DNA of 64,000 nt from Luzula sylvatica (Eukaryota; Streptophyta; Magnoliopsida; Poales; Juncaceae). The position numbers were made by a program, and so were the translations under genes. Position 1 is the first letter of the stretch, and every line of letters starts with the position of its first letter. Shown here piece by piece: positions 23,621-36,000 of the stretch. The stretch is from the NCBI GenBank assembly GCA_946800325.1, contig OX326956.1:43795552-43859551 (forward strand), given 5' to 3'. Under the pieces are notes generated by a model that saw only the letters and a program-made list of their open reading frames with translations, did no database searches and was not told the origin of the DNA.

Positions 23621-25712
23621 TACAATTTATAGTCTCCATTACCCTAATCCGCGGCAAATGCTACGGAAAAGTAGAGTACGGAGCTACAATAGGCAGCACC
23701 AATATGTTGCCATGTACTTCTCTAGTAAAAGAGAAAAAATGCTAATTTGAATTTGAATTTGTATAAATGATCAAGGGGGGCACCTGTTGGAGTCTTGTGT
23801 AAATTCATGGAGAATTTTGTTGGGAACATACGGTGCAGATATATGTCCTGCTCTGGGAGTCTGGGTACGATCAGGTTTACTGTTTTAGTCTTTTAACTCC
23901 ATTCGAAGGAAGTTGGATGGACTTGGTTTAGCACTAAATATATAGGACACTTTCAATTGCCTGCATTGAATCACAATTCTTCTTGCTTGTTCCGGGAAAG
24001 GTGAAATTGTCAAAAAGAAATTTCTATTTTTGACTTCTAATTCCTATTTCAGATAGGTTTGTGTTAATAAACTAATAACATAAATATAAATATTCCCGAT
24101 TATATGATCCTCTCAAACAATAAAAAATTATGATGATACGTCAATCGAGAAACATTAATGGAGGTTAATTGGGTTGATTAGTACGCAAATTAATAATTAG
24201 TTGGATTGAATTAATTACATAATCTAATCAATTCAATGAATTCCTCAATTGACGCATGAAGGATATTTTTTTTTGTTCATGAGGACATGATATATTTATC
24301 CTTTCGGTATTACGTTCTGTTTCTCAAATAAAAAATTACAAAGCTTTCAAAATCGATTTACAAACTTCTATCGAATTGAATTAGGTCACAAAATGAATTG
24401 CTAGCCTAACACTGGCCTAATCCATATTGAGCTAACTGACAAGGAGGAAGGAATATAATTTGGTTTACCAGAATATCTTGAGAAGATTCAAAAACTACCA
24501 ATGGCTATTTATCTCTTTCATATTTTGCTAAAATAATTTCTAATAATAATCGGAGAGATAAAGGTAAGAAGGGTTGTATATGAAAGATACATCCCTCGAT
24601 ACCATTTTGTTCAATAAGCGTTCCAACGCAAAAGGGGGTTGTTCGAACGCTAACTGTGAGATCGATGCAAAATGGCCCCTAAAACAAAAAATGACCTCAA
24701 ACGTTCGAACACAAACCAATAACGTTTGAACGCTATTTGTGATTTAGAATATTTTATCATTCGGAGCAGGTATCGTTCGAACGTCATAATGGTGTGTTTG
24801 TACGGTGGTCTTAAACATGCTAAGTCACATCTAGGCATACTTGAGTTTTGATGATTTCTAATTTAATAAATTAAGCTTTAGTAAAAAATGAATTATATCG
24901 TCGTATCCGTATCATATCGGAATACTTGAGTTTTTGAAAATGACCTCAAAAGTGAATGACTCGGAATACTTGAGTTTTTGAAAATAATTATATTGTCGTA
25001 TCCGTATCATATCGGATACGATACTCATATCTGTATCCGTGCAACATAACATATATTATATAATAATGATATTCTAATAATTAGTTATCATTTAACTTCT
25101 TAAATCAACATTTTATTCGATCAAATTTGGGGGAAGTTGTTGGAATAAAATGAAATAGTAAGATATTCCCTATTTCTCTATTCTTAACAAAGAAAAATTC
25201 AATCGTGAAATAAGCAAATGGGGAATAAAGGAGGTGAATTCAAATTCAAATTCAAACTCCGTTTCAAAAAAGAAAACAAGTAATAGCACCTTAAAATAAC
25301 CAAAAGATTGACCATTAGACTAGCTAATTACCCAAAAACAAACAACACAAGAAGAAAAATTAGAAGTTAAATAACGTACCTTAATCGTATAAACACGTAA
25401 TCCGTAAATCTGAAAGCGCCAACTAGATTTTCTAAGGAAAGAAGGTGGCGACCCAAAGATTATAAATTTGCACCAATCTTTCTCTCTCCTGTAATCCATT
25501 CTGTAATTTTCTATTTTTATGCAATTCCAAGCGACCTTCTCCACGTAAATGTTAACTACAATAAATTATGGACATCTATAATTATTCATATCATCCTTAC
25601 ATTGATTTTGTAGATGAAAATATTGGTCTTCACCAAATTGACTACGGTTGGATGACAACAATACCGTTTACTTTCACGCAATTGCGTCTTCGAGACGCAT
25701 GATCAACTCGGG
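23621..25712. other. Intergenic, repeat remnants
   Basis: No gene recognised. About 24620-24800 holds several near-palindromic CGTTCGAACG words. About 24895-25050 is a GTATCCG-type element remnant, listed separately. Short open frames lack domains. Confidence 0.5.
24895..25050. mobile_element. GTATCCG-family element remnant
   Basis: Contains CGTATCCGTATCATATCGGA twice (about 24901 and 24995), a duplicated GAATACTTGAGTTTTTGAAAAT word, and ends GTATCCGTGCAACATA. That end matches the right terminal repeat of the element at 37169-37608. The left terminus is not recognisable, so it is a truncated, internally duplicated copy. Confidence 0.6.
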
Positions 25713-25759
25713 TTGTCAAATGTCAACGGTTCCACACTCCTCTCTTCAAATTCTCAATG

Positions 25760-27170
25760 TGTTTTCCTCTTTTTTTTCAGTGCCCCTGGACAGCTAAACT
25801 TAGCCCCCCTATACCCCTCAGGGCCCCTGGACATGTCACCTTTGGTGGACCCTTTCTTGAGCAACGAAGTCGCGAATGCTATCATGTCCATTTAAAGGGG
25901 CAAGGCATCGGGACCGGACGGTTTGTCAGCCGATTTTTTTCAAACGTTTTGGCCGACCGTACAACCCGAAATTATTTGTATGGTTAACGAATTTCACATG
26001 AATTTGTGGGACTTATGACGGTTTAATCAAGCAACCATCTCTCTAGTCCCCAAAATACCCATGGCTTCTAAAATTGTGGATTTTAAGCCTATAAACATCA
26101 TCAACACAACAATCAAGATCATCACCAAGATGCTTGCTAATAGGCTTAAAAAATGCATCCCTTCCCTCATTCACCTGAATTAAACCGTCTTCATCAAAGA
26201 TCGTTCTATCATAGATACTTTCTTATCGACGCAGGAAATGCTAAACTACTACCACAAACTCAATGTTCCGATGGTGATGATAAAGGTGAATTTTTCAAAG
26301 ACGTTTGATAGCGTTTTTTGGGAATATCTCGCCGAGTTGTTACGAGTTCGGAATTTTTCGGAGAAGTGGATCGAGTGGATCCATAATCTCTTAATCACCT
26401 CAAACCCGTCCGTACGCGTAAATAGCCAACAAAATCCGACTTTCTTTCACCGTAAGGGCCTTCGCCAAGGCAATCCCCTCTCCCCACTCATCTTTAACCT
26501 CGTCATGGACTTATTACAACTGATCTTGAGGAGCATTTCTCCACTACTATCGGGCAACGTCGTCTTAGCCCCTCGTGCGTTGCAATTTGCGTATCACACT
26601 ATTATCTTCGTGGAAGCAACTCCTCAAAATCTCATGATAATAGTCTCTGTCGGAGATTTATTCTCTTTGAGGACTGGCTTACACATTAGTAAGGAAAAAA
26701 GTACGTCGTACCACTTTCTACTCCGGCCGAATTGCATGCGACTATTGGGATGTCCGAAAACAAATCTCCCCATAAAATACTTGGGGTTGCCGTTGACCAT
26801 AAGGAAGCCTAAACGAGTATGCTTCTTTGCGCTCGTTCAAAAGATGCAATCCCGTTCATCAACGTGAAAAGGCAAACTCCTCTCTATCGAGAGACGGTTA
26901 ACGTTGGTCAAAACCGTCTTAGGGATGTTACCTATCTATTTCATGCAAGTTTTTGTCTTGTCCAAATGGCTCATCCAACAATTGGAAAGAATTATGAGAA
27001 GCTTTTCATGGCGTGGTGATGGCAATTGTCGTGGTGACCATTGCCTCATGAATTGGACAAAGGGTGTTGTGAAATTTGTGCAAGTGTTTGTGTATCGCGC
27101 TAAAGAAATTGTGCGGTACGGTACAGATGAATGATTAGCTCGCCTAGGTACCGATTTAGATAGAATAATG
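25760..27170 (+). pseudogene. Decayed LINE reverse transcriptase
   Basis: Remains of LINE ORF2 in shifted frames. About 25840-25980 reads PFLSNEVANAIMSI then the KASGPDGLSADFF region. 26238-26867 is the RT core: MVMIKVNFSKTFDSVFWEYL, GLRQGNPLSPLIFNLVMDLL and INYLGLPL-like KYLGLPLTIR. The catalytic motif normally read FADD is FAYH here, so the enzyme would be dead even without the frameshifts. Later pieces at about 26900-27060 (QVFVLSKWLIQQLERIMRSF, DHCLMNWTK) continue the C-terminal part. No zf-RVT end, poly(A) or target duplication was found. Confidence 0.88.
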
Positions 27171-27177
27171 TTCAACC

Positions 27178-27392
27178 TCCCCCACTACACATCCCCCACA
27201 ACTCTTGATGTGCTGGATAAGAATTAACACCCTAAAAATTACCACAAAAACATGAGTTAACACCAAATTTTTCGTGTAATTTATATTATGTTATGAATTA
27301 ACATCAAATTAAGGTGTTAATTCATGTACTTATGTGTTAATTTTTAGTGGCGACACGTCATCAAGAGTGGTGGGGGAGGATAGTGGGGGATG
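27178..27392. mobile_element. Inverted-repeat MITE next to LINE remnant
   Basis: The left end CCCCCACTACACATCCCCCA, ACTCTTGATG and TAAGAATTAACACC are mirrored at the right by TTAATTTTTAGTGGCGACACG, CATCAAGAGTGGTGGGGG and GGGGGATGT. The arms are roughly 60 bp around an AT-rich centre. No coding capacity. The target duplication is not certain. Confidence 0.65.
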
Positions 27393-27587
27393 TACATCGC
27401 TACTCATTTAGATATGGAAGCTTGATTTTGAGTTTTGAGAAAGTACGAACTTTGAGTTTGAGAATGTACTAACTTTGAATTAATCGAAAAAAGAAAGGAA
27501 AATACTAACTTTGAACATGAGAAAATATTAAATTTGAGATGTGACGATACATGTCTTACCTTTATGTCAAAACAATACCAGCCCACG

Positions 27588-27841
27588 GGGAAAATATACT
27601 TGGCCCCCCAAACTCATCTAACATTTTTGATAAGATTGCAAAAATAAATTGATTAACACTTCTAATTGACTCAATTTAATGTTTATTGATACATTTAATT
27701 AACACGTCAACAATTTATAATATGTTAATATTAGTATAAGTTAATTAACGTGTTAATTTAATTAAACGATTAATTCAATCTCTAATCGAGTCAATTAATA
27801 GTATTAATAGACCCATTAATCTTCCCTTGCCAACTCATCCA
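27588..27841. mobile_element. MITE-like element, copy 2
   Basis: The reverse complement of the element at 226-478, with matching ends (AAAATATACTTGGCC at one side, CTTGCCAACTCATC at the other) and the same TTAATTGA-rich interior. Divergence is moderate. Confidence 0.6.
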
Positions 27842-28496
27842 TGATTATCATATATAAACAACAATGATATGCACGTAGAATTTTTATCTAGATTTGCATC
27901 TAGAAATACACGTGGCGACTAAATTTGAAACTTTCATAATGTATTTTTTCTTTTTAAAAATTTGATGTGTATGCACTGTGATTTATCACGTATACTTCTA
28001 AATAAAATCTAGGTGCGAAATTTAGGTGTCTAATATTATAGCATATATAAACCCATAATTTCACTATACATTGTGCACATCACTTACATTTACCTGGATG
28101 ATGGATCGCATGAACAATACTAGATTTTATATTAGGAATAAAATATCAACGATAAAATTAATATAACAAGATACGATCTGTATATAATTACAGATAATAA
28201 GCATTTGATTTACGACATGATAATTCTTTAATAACGAAGTTTTAGTATCTTCTACACATAAACCATGTATATAAAAAAAATTCTCAAAGAAAAAACCATG
28301 TATAATATATATAATAAACACATTACATCTTAATTGCTTTTTTTAATCACCAATAATATTTCTCAGAAAAATGCACAAAAGGGAAGAAAAAAAACAGCCG
28401 ATTCATTAAAGAAAAAAAACACATTATGACCCAAAACCTAGAAAAGATGAATATATTTCCAAATCAAATTTTTAAATCAAACACACGAACACGATA
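27842..28496. other. Intergenic downstream of MENG
   Basis: AT-rich. No gene, RNA or clear repeat recognised; the part near 28400-28496 is the likely MENG 3' untranslated region. Confidence 0.55.
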
Positions 28497-30086
28497 TCAT
28501 CGAGTTGCCACAAGACTCCCCATCAACCCTCCCCCAATTTCATAATGCTTATAACTCGAAAACCCCACCTCTTTTGCAAGATTCTCCAATTCTTTTCCTG
28601 CACAAACACAAGTTCAAACTGTTAAAACACATTAATTGGCAAAAAAAAATTCAACATTATGGATGATTAGACTAGACCAGTTAAGTATTCGGCAATGGAC
28701 GATTTCAAGTATCTGTAGTCTTCTGCGACACCGTACCTACTCGCCAAAGGTACTACTACATTGTCTATAGACCAATTCTAAACAAACCAAAAAAGAAAAC
28801 TAAAAAACAAATTAAATAATAATCACGAACCATTTGAAGGAAAACCAAGCAAATTACTACCTGAACAGAGGAGATTAGTGGAGACGTGCTTTTATTGAAG
28901 TCTAGAATGGAAACTCTCGAACCTACATTTTAACGAATTAAACACAAGGTTTTGAAAGAAAAATAATAATAATAAATTTGAAGAAAAGAACCTGGTTTGA
29001 GAACACGATATATCTCTTGCATGGCTTTGGGCTTGTCGACGACATTTCGTAAGCCATAACCAATTGTCATCGCGTCAAAATAGCAATCTTCAAACGGTAT
29101 ATCGAGTGCATTTCCTTCTATCCATCTGCAATTTGACGCATTGTTTATGTATAAACATTAGAGAGCCCCTTCCAAACGAAGAATGAAAATGCTCACGTAA
29201 TGTTCTTGTAGCAGGATTTCCAATTGAGATCTTGACGAGTAGATGCGATATCTAATTGATCCTTCGAGAAATCAACAGCTCTCACCTGTTAACCATATAT
29301 AAAGGGGGCGGTAAATAGTCTCATAATTTTTACAAGAGAAAGTACAAAGACAAACCTCTCCATCGGGCCCAACCTTTCTGGATAAGAGAAAAGTTAAATC
29401 ACCACTCCCACAGCACAAATCTAAAACCCTATCCCCTCTTTTTGCCCTGTCAATAAAAAAAATAATCGATGCATATCATGTTATCTTATGATTTTTGTTT
29501 CCCACATTCACTAGGGTACATACGTTTTTCATGTTTTTGTATAGAAGGTATACTGAATTCACTTTAATTGAATGGCTCGCCCTTTTGCATATAAGATAAA
29601 TTAAATTATAATTCGTCAAATTTGTCGATACTACGTACCGAAAAAGGGAAAAAATAAATGAAAAGGGGGAGGAGGAGAAGAAGAGTACCCGCTCCAGGAG
29701 ACGCACATCCTCTTCCAAACACGATGCTGCCCCAAGCTCAATATATCATTCAGCTGTTTTCACAACATTCAATTCACCTCAATTTCAATTCAACTATAGT
29801 TATTATCTCTTCTGAAATCAGAAATTTCAAATTCAAACAAAATTGAACTGTGCACAGCACCGAAGGATTTACAAAACTTAATTGCAATAATCAGAGACAG
29901 AGAGAGAGGGCATACATTATCGTAAATAGGAGCAATCCGGTTGAAGAGTTGTTGCCTCTCTCGCTCCGAGGAAACTGAGACTGAGGCTGATACCGAGCAT
30001 CGTCGCATCACACTCCGAGATCGAAAGGAATGGAATGCGACTGGAAGAGAACAGAAATGGAGAGAAGATGGCAAAACATTAGCCAT
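28497..30086 (-). CDS. Demethylphylloquinone methyltransferase, plastid
   Basis: The SAM-dependent methyltransferase (UbiE/MenG family) that makes the last methylation of phylloquinone, the photosystem I quinone. ATG is at 30084-30086 and the stop at 28497-28499. Exon 1 (29916-30086) encodes a transit peptide (MANVLPSSLHFCSLPVAFHS..., RRCSVSAS) and then RERQQLFNRIAPIYDN. Exon 2 (29689-29753) gives LNDILSLGQHRVWKRMCVSW. Later exons carry motif I VLDLCCGSGDLTFLLS, the WIEGNALDIPFED region, MTIGYGLRNVVDKPKAM (the UbiE signature) and the C-terminus GGGLMGSLVATR. All motifs expected of the family are present and no break was seen. Plant homologues are of similar size. A hAT-like element lies 184 bases upstream of the ATG. 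Confidence 0.95.
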
Positions 30087-30269
30087 CGCGCCCCCAGTCC
30101 CACCCTATGCTATGGATCTCTCTATGGGTTATCCGGCCCACTCCTTCCTTGGTTCCTCATTCGTCTTCGAGGTCATTCCCATTGCTTGTCGTACATCACT
30201 GACAAGTGAAAAGACGAAACGCAAATTTTATTATTTATGTTCCTGTGTTACTTACTTCATAGCTATCCG

Positions 30270-30994
30270 TAGAGGGGGCAATCGGGCGGGTCGGGTCGGG
30301 TCATTTCGGGTTCGGGTCGTTTCGGGTTGCGAGTCATTCGGGTCATCGGGTCGTTCGGGTCGCGGATCGTTCGGGTTTCGGGTCGTTCGGGTTCGGATCA
30401 TTTCGGGTCGTTCGGGTTCGGATCGTTTCGGGTTTCGGGTCGTTCGGGTTCGGGTCGTCCCGGGTTTCGGGTCGTTCGGGTTCGGGTCGTCCCGGGTTTC
30501 GGGTCGTTCGGGTTCGGGTCGTTTCGGTTTTCGGGTCATTCGAGTCGTGATTATTTTGATTTTCGAGTAATTCAAATTTCGCAAAATTTGATTTCGAATC
30601 ATTCGCTTTTTCAAAAATTTAGTTTTCGGATAATTTCTGATTTATTTTATTGATTCCGAGATACTTTAGCAATATTATATTGATTTTAACAATAATATTT
30701 TAATTTTCGGGTCATTCGGGTCGTGAATTTCGGGTCATTCGGGTTTCGGGTTAGTTCGGATTTCGGGTCGTTCGGATTTCAGGTCATTCGGTTTCGGATC
30801 GATTTCGGGTTCATGTCATTCGGTTTCGGGTCGGTTTCGGTTTCGGGTCATTTGGTTTCGGGTCGATTTTGGGTTCGGGTCATTCGGTTTCGGTTTCGGG
30901 TTCGGGTTTGGGTCGTTGACTTTTCAATATTTTCGGGTCGGGTCGGGTCGGGTCGGGTCATTTTTTCGGGTCAGGTCAGATTTTGCCAGCTCTA
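30270..30994. mobile_element. hAT-like element with TTCGGGTC repeats, 725 bp
   Basis: Terminal repeats TAGAGGGGGCAA and TTGCCAGCTCTA (10 of 12 complementary) are flanked by a perfect 8-bp target duplication GCTATCCG at 30262-30269 and 30995-31002. The interior is dominated by degenerate tandem TTCGGGTC/GTTCGGGTTTCGG words at both ends, with an AT-rich gap at about 30560-30710. There is no transposase. It lies in the MENG 5' flank and shares its plan with the element at 8781-9340. Confidence 0.9.
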
Positions 30995-31002
30995 GCTATC
31001 CG

Positions 31003-32744
31003 TGTGATTTTTAATGAAAAAAGTATGATTTTTGTCCTTTGTGATAAATTGTTTATTTTGCTCCTTAATTTATTTTTAAAAATTATACTTGCACATCATA
31101 TTTTACAAAAATATCATGGATGACATTATTTTTTTGTTAATTAACACACTTAATTAACGTAAAGACCATCTAATTAACATTTAAAAAATATTAATTATGA
31201 AATGTAAATTCGGATGGATGTTAATTTGAACTTGTTAATTCAAATGAGAGTTAATTATTTCTTAGTTAAGTTGTTAATTATGAAAATATGACGTCATCGA
31301 GGATATTTTTGTGAAATGATATGTACATATATATGTCATCATTTAGTTTTCGACCCACTCTTTGTATATTCATTTTTTTTTATTGTTCATTTTGTTTCTT
31401 CAATAATTAACGGATGACGTGATAGTCAAATTTTAGTGCACTGGTAAAAGATGTGACAAAAATTGATGACATAGACAATAAAATTTGAAAAAAATATATA
31501 AAATCATTTCTTTTCTTTTCTATGTATTGAACGTAAGATGAATATATATTTAACTAATTTCATTTTCGCGCTCTAAAGTTTGTTCGATGAAATATTTATG
31601 ATTCAAATTAATTTAGACGGATGATATATTCTTCACTTATTAATGTTACTTAATTTTTAATATATCAAACTTCATACCAATTTAATAAAAAAAAAGACGA
31701 AAGATCAGATAACTATAAATATTAATGTTACTTAATTTTTTAGATATGTGGAGAGAGAAAAAGATGGATGGTCTTTATTTTTGGTTTTTTTTTAATTTTA
31801 TTGCCACGTCATTAAAAAAAATTTCGACATCATCGATTTATGCCAGATCTTTCATCTAGTCATATGATTCAACGGCCACGTCATCCATTAACTAATGAAG
31901 TGAGTAATATGAAAAATACAAGAAGATAAGGAGGCAAAATGACTAAAAAATAGATTAGGGACGAAAATGAACAATGACTATAAATGAGGAGCTTAACTCA
32001 GACTTTTTTTAATGTATAGCATTCATTTTTTCTGGTTTTGCAAAAATAATGCTGGAATTTGTAAAATTAGCTTCTTCATCGGGTTATTTGAGGTAACACA
32101 TTCGTCACACACCTTGGTGAAACATTGCCATGTTATCTGACGAAACACAACTCCATTTTGCCACATACCTTGGCGAAACATGTTAAACGTGATATTGACA
32201 TGTTAATTCGGGTTAAAAGATATTAACAAGGCTCAAATCCTGAAAAAAATTGTTTAAGGTTGTTTCGTCATCGTATTCTCCCATTGAATTGGAAATGGGC
32301 GGGAGTGGCATTCCTTTTGCTACGTCATGATAAATGACGAAATAATCTGAAATATAGGATTTTCATCGTTGTTTTTCTTACAACTTCAACATTATGTTTG
32401 ATCAATTTAAATTAAGAATTAGTAAATTATTGAAAATTTAGATCTTTATAGGTACTACAATTTGGATATCTTGTTGGTAATTTTCAGTGATCATTTGATT
32501 TCCAAAAAAAATATTCACAGAAAGAAAAATCAGTTTTTTATTCCAGCCGTTTAAGCGATAAATGTTTTATTATTTACGAGCTGAATTTAATGATGTTGAC
32601 TAAGAAAAGAAATTATGGTTGGATTGAACTAAGAAAAGAAATTAAGTAGAAGTGTTTGAACAAATCAATTTTTATTTAAATGAAAAATTAATATTACATG
32701 ACAAAATCATAAAATCATGTCAAAGCGGAGCAATAGGCCCGTTA

Positions 32745-32780
<36 letters not shown>

Positions 32781-33086
32781 ATGAAAATCACATAATAATA
32801 TAATACAAATATCACAAAAGTATAAAATCGATGGACACCCATTTATGCAGTAATTATTGGGTGATAAAAATCATTTTTCGTACGGAATATCCATGTTTTA
32901 ATAATACAATATTATTTTAAACAATAAATTAAGTTTGGTAAAAAAGATATTAGATTATTAATAATACTATAACATATGGCTAGCAAAAAATCTAATCTAA
33001 TTCATCAAAATTTCCTAGCCACTTTCTTTGGCGGCTTCTCTCTAATTTACACAATTTAAAATAAAACCGTAGCTCAATTATTAAAT
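31003..33086. other. Intergenic, AT-rich, repeat remnants
   Basis: No gene seen. Between about 31404 and 31895, TTAACGGATGACGTG and ACGTCATCCATTAAC form an inverted pair, a possible MITE of about 490 bp. At 32110-32195 the words CACACCTTGGTGAAACATT and CACATACCTTGGCGAAACAT repeat. A 29-base poly(A) run is at 32750-32778. Confidence 0.5.
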
Positions 33087-36000
33087 TTAGTCGGCCAATG
33101 AAAAGACTGGAATGCCCTTATTAGAATAGCTCAAGACCTCCACATCTATCTCATCCCCTATTTCAAAATCCCTTCTTCCATCCTTCTGCAAAACAAGTAA
33201 AACAAACATAAAATCCGCATATTATTTCAATAGTAAAAGATTATGCGTGTATAATTACCTCGAATTTGAACATGCCACGCCCACCATCAGGAAGCTCGAG
33301 TACCAAACCATGAGCACGTAACTGGTACACCTTCGCTCTCACCGCATCCCCAATCTTTAGATTCACATTGTTATTACTACTCGGTGTCTCATCACCATCC
33401 ATTTTCCTTGAGATCTGTGCTATCGTATCCCCTATCCCGACAAGGGATTTACTACCCTTCTTCGAACCCTTCTTATCGCCACCGCCACTCACGAACGGTC
33501 TAGGCGAAGATTTAGAAGCCTTCTTGTTCGTCTTTTTAGTGATTAGTTGGCTCGTTATATCATGCATGTCGCATTCTTCCGCACTGCGAATCACCACAGA
33601 CGGCGTCGAATACTTAGGCGAATCTTCATCCTTGTCATTAATAGAGGAGGAATCTAATAAGGTTTGTTCGGGAGAGGCAACAGTGGAATTTAGGGTTTCT
33701 ACAAATGCTAACTTCTTCGGTTGAGGTAAGGTAGCCTTGAGGGACAGTTTAATGTTGCCCCTCATGTCTTGCCCAATGCACATTACTGATACTCGTTCCC
33801 CCACCTTGAGAATATCTGATACTTTGGTTACCTAATCATTAATTATAACAATATCATCTTATATTAGTAGATAAAAATAATATTATAATAAGAAAAGTTA
33901 AAAGTGTTTCAAGTACCGTGTCATGAGAAAGTTCGGAGATGTGGAGAAGGCCTTGTTGGCCTCCGTTGAATTCAATAAATGCACCGTACTCTTTAATTGA
34001 GGATATCTCTCCTTTGTAGATCCTTCCTACTTCGATTTGACGTCCTACGAGGAATTCTACCTGTATTGTTAAAAGAGGAGTTAAATTTCAGTTATGCGGT
34101 GTAAACTTGCAAAGATAGTAAAAAAATTTGAATTGCATGAGATTACCTTCTCAAGAGCTTTATCCAAGGTTGTTTGGGTTTTAGCAACTATAGTAACAGT
34201 CCCGTCACTAACAGAAATACGTGCACCTTTCACGTAAAAGAAGATGATAATATCAAATAAATGTAAACTTGTAGAGAGAGAAATAATAGAGAGAGAGTGA
34301 GAGAGTAATACCAGCTTCGGCTTCAATTCGTTTCCTGTAAATGAGCAACTTACGAAGAGAATCCTGGCTGAAGTTCAATGTAGCTGTACACAAATCCATA
34401 AAAAATTAACTCAAAACAAACATATCCAATAAAAAGTAGAGCCCCAAAAAAAGTAAAAAAGTGGAGACCTAAACGAGGGGCAGATCCGCCATGGTTGGCC
34501 CGAGCAGTGCTAATCTCCTGCTCCATCCTATCAAGAATCATCTCTCTCCCTCTTCTCGCCGGTTCCAAGCTCTCGCAAACTATATCAAGAGGTATCCCTG
34601 CCGGCTTTATATCCAATTGTATCGCCGTTATTCCCTTTCTTGTCCCTGCTATCTTGAAATCCATATCTCCCGAGTGATCCTCCAGCCCCTTCATTCCAAA
34701 AACATTTCAAATTCACTTTTCAGAAAAAAAAGAAAATTTTGAAATTATTACCAAAATATCAGTGAGAATGCGATAGTCAGTGATGTCCCCCGTATCAGGA
34801 TCCATCTCAGAAACAAGACCAACAGAAACGCCAGCGACATGTTCTCTAACGGGTATACCCGCATCCATCAAGGCCATGCTTCCACCGCAAACAGTAGCCA
34901 TGGACGTCGATCCGTCGGACGCCATCACCTCCGAATTAATCCGGACCGTATACGGGAAATCATTTTCAGGAGGCAAAACCGCTAACAATGCCTTCTCCGC
35001 AAGAGTGCCGTGTCCGACTTCCCTTCTGTTGAGTCCCCCGCGTTTCGCGACTTCGTTAATGGAGAAAGGAGGGAACGTGTAGTGAAGCATGAATCGCTTT
35101 GATGGTGGGCCCACTATAGCGTCTAGTCTTTGTGCTTCCGCTGGTGCTCCTAGTGTAACCGTACATAAAACCTGTATAAATAGAATGTTTTTACTTAATT
35201 ATTTTCTTTTATTTAATTCGAAAAAAAATATTTAGTCAGTTAGGAGGACCTGAGTGTCGCCGCGTGAAAATAGTGAAGACCCGTGTAAAATGGGGAAAGG
35301 ACCAGACTCGCAGTAGAGCGGTCTCACTTCATCGAGTTTTCTTCCATCTACTCGGAGTCCTTTCTCGATTATTCTTTTTCGTATCACCTATTTTTTAAAT
35401 GAAAAGCCGTTTTGGAATTCAAGATTATATAATATTCTGATGAACGAAAGCGCCGAGATTATTATGAATAATACCTGTTTCCTAACAGTGTCGACGGCTT
35501 TGGAAATAAATTTCAAACTATCCTCGTCGCCCTCTTCTTCGAGCTTTGCTTTCACGTCTTTGCTAACATTTTCCAATGCTTCTCCTCTTTCAAACTATTT
35601 TCAAATAATGACAGATACTCAGATCCATGATTCTATGCATTAACATAAATTACCAGAAAATACCTTGCCATAAGTTGGATCTGTAAAGACTTGCTCTATA
35701 GGGGCTTCTGACAAATCCCTAATCTTTTCGAAGGATTTATCTGATATTAAGGACAGTTTGTATTGCTTCTTCCTCTTCCCTGCCTTTTCAGCCAATTGTA
35801 TTTGCGGCTCAATGTACTTCACTGCCTACTCACCACAAGAGTCGTCAATTAGCAAATATGAACATAAATAAAATTAATTTTAAAAGTAAACAGAAAAGGT
35901 ATAAACCTCGGGATGGGCAAGTCTTAATCCAGCTTGAAGATCTCTCTCAGTGATCTCACGAGCTTGAACATCGATCATGAGTGCTTTGTCTTTGGTGCAA

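Noticed and set aside
30252..30653. Arg/Gly/Phe-rich and Pro/Thr-rich frames of 108-209 codons
   Set aside because: They lie on the TTCGGGTC repeats of the hAT-like element and are open only because the repeat lacks stops.
32750..32778. Poly(A) run as a SINE or processed-gene tail
   Set aside because: No recognisable Pol III promoter, gene body or flanking duplication upstream of it.
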